Origin: CAMEON01 sp964463245 | GTDB lineage: Bacteria; Bacillota; Clostridia; Oscillospirales; CAG-272 | Direction of reading: 5' to 3' | Length of the DNA: 5,144 nucleotides | Assembly: GCA_964463245.1 (NCBI GenBank) | Contig: CAYXBU010000092.1 | Location: 1 to 5,144, forward strand | Shown: piece after piece, positions 1 through 4,900 of the stretch | Position numbering within the stretch: the first letter of the stretch is position 1 | Layout of the letters: every line of letters starts with the position of its first letter | Program-made: the position numbers and the translations under genes | Notes under the pieces: generated by a model | The model's input: only the letters and a program-made list of their open reading frames with translations | Told to the model about the DNA's origin: nothing | Database searches by the model: none

Positions 1-149
1 TACCCGACTTTGAATTGCTCCTGATCGACGACGGCTCCACCGACGGCACCGCCGCCATCGCCGACCGCTATGCCGAGGCCGACAGCCGCGTGAAGGTCAT
101 CCACAAGGAGAACGGCGGGGTGTCCTCGGCACGCAACCGAGGGCTGGAG
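1..149 (+). repeat. Direct repeat copy A (glycosyltransferase 5' segment)
   Basis: This segment matches 972-1120 without gaps at 140 of 149 positions, and the first 55 bases are identical. Eight of the nine differences are silent; one changes Lys to Arg (base 94). The repeat may continue left of the window. It is coding sequence duplicated between two paralogues, not a mobile element. Confidence 0.9.
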
Positions 150-884
150 ATAGCCACGGGAGAATTTATTACATTTGTTGATGCCGATGACATGGTCGCT
201 CCCACCTACTTGGAGGTACTCCATCGCGCCATGTGTGAGACCGAGGCAGATATCTCTTCGGTCGGCTACAAGGACGATGCTACGGGGAGATACAGCTTTT
301 GCCCGCCGCAACACGGTCTGTTCACGCAGGACTCGATTGATGATATCGATCTGCTGGTGGTCTGCTGTGCACATATGTTCCGACGCGCTTCCATGACGAT
401 CCTTCACTTTTCCGAGGACATTCATTACAGTGAGGATTCGCTGTTCACCATACAAAACTTTTACGGTCGCCCCGGGAACAAGCTTGCAACCGTCTGCGAG
501 TTTCTGTACACATATAATCACAACAATCCCCTCGCCGCCACCGCGCAGAGCTTTCGTATACAGCACCTGAGTCAGATCGAAGCCCACCGCCGTATGTGCG
601 AGGCGGTAAAGGATCACCCCTCTGTATTGAGCATGATCCGTCAAAGGTTGCTGATGTCCGTGTGGCAAAACTACCACAAACTGTTGGCTGCAGACGCAAA
701 CAAAACATATCCCGCCGAGACGGCCGCCCTCCGCCGCGAGTTTTTAGAGAACCGCAAGCAGATCCTGAAGCTCCTCCCCCCCCGCTCGCGTATCCTTCCG
801 TGGCTGTGCGCGCGCAGCGAGCGTCTGGGACAGTGGGCGATCCGAAGGAAAGACAGCCTCAAGAATAGGAAGAAAAAAGCATGA
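1..884 (+). CDS. Family 2 glycosyltransferase, 5' end cut by window edge
   Basis: This is a GT-A fold, family 2 glycosyltransferase that probably adds a sugar to a surface polysaccharide from a nucleotide-sugar donor. The reading frame is open from base 3, so the true start lies upstream. By alignment with the next gene about 31 N-terminal residues are missing, and 293 are visible. It shows the nucleotide-binding 'LLIDDGSTDGT' segment, 'NGGVSSARNRGLE', and the metal-binding DxD motif as 'FVDADD' (first Asp codon at 180-182). A later 'EDIHYSEDSLF' block carries the acidic residues usually assigned to the catalytic base region. The C-terminus is basic (ends RKKKA) with no clear membrane segment. 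It ends in an ATGA overlap with the following paralogue. Bases 1-149 are almost identical to the paralogue, whereas the rest has diverged and is lower in GC (hand count about 52% over 421-720, about 66% over 1-120). Donor and acceptor cannot be read from sequence. Confidence 0.93.
   Translation, partial: PDFELLLIDDGSTDGTAAIADRYAEADSRVKVIHKENGGVSSARNRGLEIATGEFITFVDADDMVAPTYLEVLHRAMCETEADISSVGYKDDATGRYSFCPPQHGLFTQDSIDDIDLLVVCCAHMFRRASMTILHFSEDIHYSEDSLFTIQNFYGRPGNKLATVCEFLYTYNHNNPLAATAQSFRIQHLSQIEAHRRMCEAVKDHPSVLSMIRQRLLMSVWQNYHKLLAADANKTYPAETAALRREFLENRKQILKLLPPRSRILPWLCARSERLGQWAIRRKDSLKNRKKKA
867..872 (+). promoter_or_regulatory. Ribosome binding site of the second glycosyltransferase
   Basis: AGGAAG lies eight bases before the ATG at 881 and inside the 3' end of the preceding coding region. 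Together with the ATGA overlap of stop and start, it supports the chosen start and suggests coupled translation of the two glycosyltransferases. Confidence 0.7.
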
Positions 885-1819
885 ATCCTCCCCTCATCTC
901 GGTCATCATCCCCGCCTACAACACGCAAGACTACCTCCCCCACTGTCTGGACAGTGTATTGGCACAGACCCTACCCGACTTTGAATTGCTCCTGATCGAC
1001 GACGGCTCCACCGACGGCACCGCCGCTATCGCCGACCGCTACGCCGAGGCCGACAGTCGTGTGAGGGTCATCCACAAAGAGAACGGCGGGGTGTCCTCGG
1101 CAAGAAATCGAGGGCTGGAGGTCGCGCGAGGGGAGTTTATCACCTTTGTGGACTCGGATGACACGGTACTCCCCACCTATCTGGAAAAGCTCCATGCCAC
1201 CCTTTGCGAGACAAATGCGGCCATCGCCGCCGCCAACTGGCAGGAGAGCACCGGGAAGACCGCCCTCGACAAGACGGTCGGCAGGCACACCTACACGCAG
1301 GACGAGGCGGACGATATGTACCTTCTGGCCAGCTGTTGCGGGCGGATGTTCAAGCGTTCCCGCATGACGGTGCACCGCTTTGCCGAGGATATTCACTACG
1401 GCGAGGACACCCTGTTCTCGATGCAGAATTTCTACGGGATGCCGGGCAACACCCTCGTGACGCTGGGAGAATGCCTGTATATGTACGAGCGCGGACGCGC
1501 CGGCTCAGCCACCGCACAGGGCTTTCGGCGGGAGCGGCTGAGCCAGATGGAGGCCTACCGCCGCATCCGACAGGCCGTCGCGGGGCATCCCCGTATGCTC
1601 CGTTCGGTGGAGGATCTGGAGGCCTTTGCCCTGTGGAACCTATACCGCCTGATGTTGCAGGCGAACGAGACGGCCAACTACCCCGCCGAGGTGCGCGAGC
1701 TGCGCGCCGTTCTGCGGCGGAGCCACGCGGTCTTTTTGCGCGGGGAGCCGCTTCGGGCACGGGTCGCCTTCCGACTGTGCACGATGAGCCACCGCATCGC
1801 GAAAAGAATGATCCGATAA
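881..1819 (+). CDS. Family 2 glycosyltransferase (complete, 312 aa)
   Basis: This is a complete family 2 glycosyltransferase, a paralogue of the gene just upstream. The N-terminal Rossmann-like donor-binding half starts with 'ISVIIPAYN' (residues 6-14), followed by 'DDGSTDGT' (40-47), 'GGVSSARNRG' (69-78) and the metal-binding DSDD (91-94). A 'YGEDTLF' block at 173-179 carries the putative catalytic acidic pair E175-D176. No transmembrane helix is visible, so it is probably a cytosolic or membrane-peripheral enzyme. The ATG is chosen because it overlaps the upstream TGA as ATGA and has an AGGAAG site (867-872) eight bases ahead, which suggests translational coupling. A strong terminator follows at once, so this is the last gene of the operon. 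The later part is very GC-rich (up to about 75% near 1681-1740), unlike its partner. The sugar specificity is unknown; a role in capsule, teichoic-acid-like or exopolysaccharide synthesis is inferred from family and tandem context only. Confidence 0.95.
   Translation: MNPPLISVIIPAYNTQDYLPHCLDSVLAQTLPDFELLLIDDGSTDGTAAIADRYAEADSRVRVIHKENGGVSSARNRGLEVARGEFITFVDSDDTVLPTYLEKLHATLCETNAAIAAANWQESTGKTALDKTVGRHTYTQDEADDMYLLASCCGRMFKRSRMTVHRFAEDIHYGEDTLFSMQNFYGMPGNTLVTLGECLYMYERGRAGSATAQGFRRERLSQMEAYRRIRQAVAGHPRMLRSVEDLEAFALWNLYRLMLQANETANYPAEVRELRAVLRRSHAVFLRGEPLRARVAFRLCTMSHRIAKRMIR
972..1120 (+). repeat. Direct repeat copy B (glycosyltransferase 5' segment)
   Basis: This is the partner of the repeat at 1-149, offset by 971 bases. 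Identity falls sharply after base 1120: in the next 48 bases 16 differ, and most codons differ at the third position. Confidence 0.9.
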
Positions 1820-1826
1820 GCATATG

Positions 1827-1865
1827 GAAAGAGAGCGGCACCCCGCCGGGGTGCCGCTCTCTTTC
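1827..1865 (+). terminator. Intrinsic terminator of the glycosyltransferase operon
   Basis: A perfect 18-bp inverted repeat (1827-1844 with 1848-1865) closes on a three-base GCC loop. The core is GC-rich (AGCGGCACCCC and its complement), and the outer pairs form an A-rich left arm and a CTCTTTC right arm, so a short U-rich run is part of the stem. It starts seven bases after the stop codon of the second glycosyltransferase and precedes the next promoter, as expected for a terminator. The near-symmetric outer arms could let it act in both directions. Confidence 0.88.
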
Positions 1866-1897
1866 GATATGTGTCGAGCGAGGTCGGGCGGTTTTCC

Positions 1898-1926
1898 TTG
1901 ACATGATTTCCAATTTATGGTATACT
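1898..1926 (+). promoter_or_regulatory. Sigma-A promoter with extended -10, for the LRR membrane protein
   Basis: A consensus -35 TTGACA (1898-1903), a 17-base spacer and a -10 TATACT (1921-1926) form a near-ideal housekeeping promoter. TGG (1918-1920) in front of the -10 supplies an extended -10 element. Transcription should begin near 1933, leaving a leader of roughly 43 bases. The promoter sits between the preceding terminator and the LRR gene, so that gene is an independent transcription unit. Confidence 0.88.
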
Positions 1927-1960
1927 TTCAAGTACAGCCTGTCCCTGCGCGGCAGACGGA

Positions 1961-1967
1961 AAGGGGG
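1961..1967 (+). promoter_or_regulatory. Ribosome binding site of the LRR membrane protein
   Basis: AAGGGGG ends eight bases before the ATG at 1976 and fixes that start. AGGG at 1962-1965 could pair with CCCT at 1972-1975 just before the start codon, a short hairpin that might partly mask the site; this is weak and uncertain. Confidence 0.75.
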
Positions 1968-1975
1968 TACACCCT

Positions 1976-2938
1976 ATGAGAACCCGAACCGATCCACACG
2001 AGATACGCCTCCTGCGGCGAGCGGCGTTGATCTTGGGCATGATCGCACTGTTCCTGCTGTTTCTCTTGGTCATCCAATGGGCAAAATGGGAACGCCGCAT
2101 ACACGGAAGAGCCGCCGCCACCGAGTCGGTCTCCACCGACGAAATCACCGACGAGACATCGTCGGGCAGCGCATCCGACACCGCAGAGCCACCTGCCGAC
2201 GAGAAACTCTCCGCCACCGAGACCCTTCCCCGCCCGACCTCCCCCGCCGAGCCGACGACCGTCCCCCCTCCTGCCGGCGAGGACGACACGGGCAAGCCCG
2301 ATATGGAAGTCGAGCGTGAGACCGAAACCGAGACCGCCCTCGTGTTTGAGGGGAACCGGCAGGAGCCGCTCCTCGGCACGGCAGGGTTGCTCTTTGAGCC
2401 GAACGACAGCGGCGGGTGTACCCTGATCGGAGTCGAGGAAGGCGCGACCACCGTCACCTGCATGATCCTCCCGCCGCTCTCATCGAACGGCCTGCCCGTG
2501 ACCGAGATCGCGCCGAGGGCTTTCTCGGGGTGTGAGAGACTGGCGGCGGTCTTCCTCCCCGCCACCCTGCAGACCCTGCAGGCGGATGCCTTTGAGGGCT
2601 GTACCGCCCTTGTCAGCATCACGGTGGATCGGGACTCCGATGCTTTCTGCACCCGAGACGGTGTCCTCTACGATGCCGACTGCCGCCATCTCATCTTCTG
2701 CCCGCCCGCACGGAGCATCCCCCTCCTGACCCTACCCGCCGAGCTGACCCACATCGACGAGAACGCCCTCGCCGCCGCGACCGGCATACAAGCCGTCACC
2801 TACGAGGGCACAAGGCAAGGCTGGGCACAGGTCGAGATCTCCCGCGGCAACAACCTCCTGTCCGTGCTGGGGGTGACGTGCGAGGAGAAGGGATGCGGGG
2901 ATACGAAGGATGCGAGAGATGCGCCGGGGGCTTTTTGA
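1976..2938 (+). CDS. Membrane-anchored BspA-type leucine-rich-repeat protein
   Basis: This 320-aa protein has a basic N-terminus (RTRTDPHEIRLLRR), one hydrophobic segment at about residues 16-35, a low-complexity Thr/Pro/Glu/Asp stalk at about 45-120, and a C-terminal domain at about 122-303. The charge pattern predicts N-inside, C-outside, so the domain faces the exterior. The domain holds BspA-type (LRR_5) repeat units: 'VTEIAPRAFSGCERL' (175-189), 'LQADAFEGCTAL' (201-212), an insert of the 'DGVLYDADCRHLIFCPP' kind (228-244), 'LTHIDENALAAATGI' (257-271), and a closing 'YEGTRQGWAQVEISRGNN' (276-293) typical of the family. Such proteins usually mediate binding at the surface; no ligand can be inferred. 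The last residues (about 304-320) look like read-through into a hairpin rather than part of the fold. It is a single-gene unit with its own promoter. Family assignment is firm; function is unknown. Confidence 0.88.
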   Translation: MRTRTDPHEIRLLRRAALILGMIALFLLFLLVIQWAKWERRIHGRAAATESVSTDEITDETSSGSASDTAEPPADEKLSATETLPRPTSPAEPTTVPPPAGEDDTGKPDMEVERETETETALVFEGNRQEPLLGTAGLLFEPNDSGGCTLIGVEEGATTVTCMILPPLSSNGLPVTEIAPRAFSGCERLAAVFLPATLQTLQADAFEGCTALVSITVDRDSDAFCTRDGVLYDADCRHLIFCPPARSIPLLTLPAELTHIDENALAAATGIQAVTYEGTRQGWAQVEISRGNNLLSVLGVTCEEKGCGDTKDARDAPGAF

Positions 2939-2951
2939 AAAAAGCCCCCGG
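2924..2951 (+). terminator. Hairpin over the LRR gene stop codon, possible terminator or repeat end
   Basis: A perfect 12-bp stem (2924-2935 with 2940-2951) has the loop TGAA (2936-2939), whose first three bases are the stop codon of the LRR gene. On the plus strand the right arm is followed by ACCCGCAAAAAC, not by a T run, so it is a poor classical terminator. Both arms contain A/T runs next to five G or C. It may act as a transcript-end structure, or mark the edge of a dispersed repeat unit that supplied the last codons of the gene. Confidence 0.5.
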
Positions 2952-3156
2952 ACCCGCAAAAACTTCTATAGCAATTTATCAACAGACCAACGATATCGGC
3001 TCGGACTTCTCCTCGACGCAAACCATGCAAGGATGATAGAGTACAGGGTGTGCGGGGTGCAGGTTTCTGATACACCGCGTTCTCCTCGCGAAGGGAGAAC
3101 CAGCACGAGGCTTTGCGTAACAGGGGGCGATCGTCTGCAAAAATCCTCCCGACATC
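2952..3156. other. Intergenic stretch with no convincing gene
   Basis: This stretch lies between the hairpin at the LRR gene end and the promoter of the ASRT gene. Frames across it lack a ribosome binding site with a plausible start, a known domain or protein-like composition. A short inverted repeat (GTTCTCC at 3079-3085 with GGGAGAAC at 3093-3100; seven Watson-Crick pairs plus one T-G) closes on a six-base loop but has no T run. The first part is clearly AT-richer than the flanking genes. It may be a remnant or non-coding repeat. Confidence 0.5.
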
Positions 3157-3185
3157 TTGACAAATCCCGCGGTTTGTGATACACT
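3157..3185 (+). promoter_or_regulatory. Sigma-A promoter with extended -10, for the ASRT gene
   Basis: A consensus -35 TTGACA (3157-3162) is followed by a 17-base spacer and the -10 TACACT (3180-3185). TGA (3177-3179) gives an extended -10. Transcription should start near 3192, giving a leader of about 26 bases. The architecture matches the promoter of the LRR gene, including the TTTC directly after the -10. Confidence 0.83.
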
Positions 3186-3202
3186 TTCGGTATCGAAACA
3201 GA

Positions 3203-3210
3203 AAGGAAGG
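3203..3210 (+). promoter_or_regulatory. Ribosome binding site deciding the ASRT start
   Basis: AAGGAAGG ends seven bases before the ATG at 3218. A longer in-frame reading from a GTG at 3176 would begin inside the promoter, upstream of the expected transcription start, so 3218 is the real start. Confidence 0.85.
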
Positions 3211-3217
3211 ATCCGCC

Positions 3218-3589
3218 ATGCCCGCTCAACCCGTATTGGGAAAAACCACCTGGATGATCGCCGACGGCTACATGAGTGACACCACCTGCGGCGAGTTCGT
3301 CTCCCACGAGGCCGTGTGTGTGCTCAACCTGTCCGGCGAGACCGCCCACATCGACCTGACCCTGTATTTTGAGGACTGCGAGCCGCTCTCCGGTCTCCAC
3401 GCCGAGTGTGCTGATCAACGCACCAACCACATCCGTCTGGACAAGCTGGTCAACGACGAGGGAAAGTCCATCCCCCGCAACAAGCCCTACGCCATTCTGG
3501 TGCAGAGCGACCGCCCCATCGTGGTACAGTGCTCCCGTCTGGATGTATCTCAGCCGGAGTACGCGCTGATGACCACCATCGCGTACTGA
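3218..3589 (+). CDS. ASRT-family (sensory rhodopsin transducer-like) protein
   Basis: This 123-aa soluble protein belongs to the family named after the Anabaena sensory rhodopsin transducer, about 125 aa long, whose type member is a tetrameric beta-sandwich protein. Recognisable family positions are W12 and 'IADGY' (14-18), 'SHEAVCVLN' (29-37), 'LTLYFEDCEPL' (47-57), 'RTNHIRLD' (68-75), 'QSDRPIVVQCSRLD' (96-109) and the C-terminal 'ALMTTIAY' (116-123). It has no signal peptide or membrane helix, so it is cytoplasmic. In Anabaena the protein partners a rhodopsin. Most relatives occur in bacteria without rhodopsins and have been proposed, on comparative-genomic grounds, to bind small molecules, perhaps sugars. 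No rhodopsin gene is visible here, so a ligand-binding role is the better inference. It is a single-gene unit with its own strong promoter and a terminator. Family call firm, function open. Confidence 0.9.
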   Translation: MPAQPVLGKTTWMIADGYMSDTTCGEFVSHEAVCVLNLSGETAHIDLTLYFEDCEPLSGLHAECADQRTNHIRLDKLVNDEGKSIPRNKPYAILVQSDRPIVVQCSRLDVSQPEYALMTTIAY

Positions 3590-3605
3590 TCCGCGCAAAG
3601 AAAGC

Positions 3606-3633
3606 CCCCCCTTCCGCTATGTTGGAAGGGGGG
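3606..3633. terminator. Terminator between convergent genes, likely bidirectional
   Basis: A 10-bp stem (CCCCCCTTCC at 3606-3615 with GGAAGGGGGG at 3624-3633) has an eight-base loop. On the plus strand it is followed by TACTTTTACTTCTTCTT, a T-rich tail that overlaps the end of rarA. On the minus strand it is followed by GGCTTTCTTT. It lies between the stops of the ASRT gene (3589) and rarA (3639), so it probably ends both transcripts. Confidence 0.85.
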
Positions 3634-3638
3634 TACTT

Positions 3639-4868
3639 TTACTTCTTCTTGATGGACTTCCAGTAGGCGGCGGCCGCCTGCTCGGTCTTGTTCGGCCCCG
3701 GCACATAGTACGTCCGTCCGACCAGATCATCCGGCAGGTACTGTTGCTCAACATAGTGATTTTCGTACTCATGCGGGTACTTATAGCCCTTGAACAGGGG
3801 ACTTTGCAGGTGCACGGGCGGCACCACCCCCCGACCCGCCGACACATCCTCGGAGGCCGCATGGAGTGCCATGTAGGCGGAGTTGGACTTAGGTGCCGTA
3901 GCTAACAGGAGTGCCGCGTGGATCAGCGGGATCTGCGCCTCCGGCATTCCCACCTCCCGCGCCGACTCACAGCAAGCGCGGACGATGGCGGCCGCCTGTG
4001 GGTAGGCAAGGCCGATGTCCTCGCTGGCGATGACCTGCAAGCGGCGGCAGAGCGGGAACATCTCCCCCAGAGCCAGCATTTTGGCAACATAGAAGGCCGT
4101 TGCATCGGGGTCGGAGCCACGGATGGACTTTTGCAGACAGCCCAGCAGGTCGTAGTGCACATCGTCGCTGAAATTACCCACCGCCGCATCAAAAACAGCC
4201 AGGTGCTCCCGCGTGATGACGGCATTCGGCTCAAAGCCGACGGCGAAGTAGGCATTCTCCAGAAGCCCGATCGCCCGACGGACATCCCCCTGCACGCCGC
4301 CCGCCAGAGCCAGCCCGACCTCGTCGGGAAGGGTCGTGGAGGTCGCGTTCTGTTGATTCAGCCAGTCCAGCGCACGTTGCAGAACCGGCAGGCAGTCCTG
4401 CGGCGGGACAGGCTTGAACTCAAACAGCGAGGAGCGGGATATGAGGGCGTTGTAGACATAGAAATGCGGGTTCTCGGTGGTGGAGGCGATCAGGGTGATG
4501 CGCCCGTCCTCCATGTACTCCAAGAGGGTCTGCTGTTGCTTGCGGTTGAAATACTGGATCTCGTCCAGATACAGAAGGATACCGGATGCGCCGAACATCC
4601 CCTCGGTCTCGGAAAGGATGGCCTTGACATCCGCCAGAGAGGCGGTGGTGGCGTTGAGCTTATGGAATGCCATGCCCGAGGTGGCAGCGATGACCGAGGC
4701 CGCCGTGGTCTTCCCGGTGCCGGGAGGGCCAAAGAAGATCATATTGGTCAGCCGTCCTGCGTCGATCATGCGGCGCAGGACGCCGTTTTTGCCGAAAAGA
4801 TGTGTCTGCCCCACGATCTCATCCATCGTGCGGGGGCGGATGGCATCCGCCAGCGGTGCTTGTATCAT
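3639..4868 (-). CDS. rarA: Replication-associated recombination protein A (AAA+ ATPase RarA/MgsA)
   Basis: RarA is a clamp-loader-like AAA+ ATPase that acts at stalled replication forks and single-strand DNA ends. This 409-aa protein is full length. It has the N-terminal 'RPRTMDEIVGQTHL' (11-24), Walker A 'GPPGTGKTT' (47-55), Walker B 'LLYLDEIQYFN' (98-108), sensor 1 'STTENP' (129-134), the arginine-finger 'SRSSLFEF' (144-151) and sensor 2 'GDVRRAIGLLE' (194-204). The C-terminal family blocks follow: 'SIRGSDPDA' (248-256), 'RRLQVIASEDIGLAYPQA' (275-292), 'APKSNSAY' (325-332) and 'QQYLPDDL' (375-382), corresponding to the tetramerisation region. Walker B reads DEIQYFN where the common form is DEIHRFN; I recall this variant from Clostridia. 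GGAGG seven bases upstream of the ATG supports the start. It follows a membrane-protein gene by 32 bases, probably in one transcript. Confidence 0.97.
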   Translation of the reverse strand: MIQAPLADAIRPRTMDEIVGQTHLFGKNGVLRRMIDAGRLTNMIFFGPPGTGKTTAASVIAATSGMAFHKLNATTASLADVKAILSETEGMFGASGILLYLDEIQYFNRKQQQTLLEYMEDGRITLIASTTENPHFYVYNALISRSSLFEFKPVPPQDCLPVLQRALDWLNQQNATSTTLPDEVGLALAGGVQGDVRRAIGLLENAYFAVGFEPNAVITREHLAVFDAAVGNFSDDVHYDLLGCLQKSIRGSDPDATAFYVAKMLALGEMFPLCRRLQVIASEDIGLAYPQAAAIVRACCESAREVGMPEAQIPLIHAALLLATAPKSNSAYMALHAASEDVSAGRGVVPPVHLQSPLFKGYKYPHEYENHYVEQQYLPDDLVGRTYYVPGPNKTEQAAAAYWKSIKKK

Positions 4869-4875
4869 GGGAATG

Positions 4876-4880
4876 CCTCC
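4876..4880 (-). promoter_or_regulatory. Ribosome binding site of rarA
   Basis: Read on the minus strand, GGAGG lies seven bases before the ATG of rarA, in the 32-base gap after the upstream stop codon. No promoter elements fit in that gap, which supports co-transcription with the upstream gene. Confidence 0.85.
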
Positions 4881-4900
4881 GTATGAGGATATCTATCGCA

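Noticed and set aside
1204..2319. Long plus-strand open frame crossing the second glycosyltransferase, the terminator and the start of the LRR gene
   Set aside because: It overlaps two well-supported genes in another frame, runs through a strong terminator and a promoter, has Arg/Pro/Gly-rich composition typical of a shadow frame in GC-rich DNA, and matches no family.
1915..2652. Minus-strand open frame opposite the LRR gene
   Set aside because: The plus strand has a promoter, ribosome binding site, membrane segment and LRR motifs; the minus frame has none of these and is Ser/Arg/Val-rich antisense sequence.
2910..3179. Small 89-residue plus-strand reading frame in the spacer after the LRR gene
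   Set aside because: It starts inside the LRR gene, runs through the stop-codon hairpin, has no ribosome binding site and no recognisable domain; it is more likely translated non-coding repeat.
3176..3217. Longer N-terminus for the ASRT protein from a GTG at 3176
   Set aside because: That start lies within the promoter, upstream of the expected transcription start, while the ATG at 3218 has a strong ribosome binding site and gives the family's normal length.
3918..4886. Long plus-strand open frame antisense to rarA
   Set aside because: It mirrors a certain gene on the opposite strand, has no ribosome binding site, and its composition is that of an antisense shadow.
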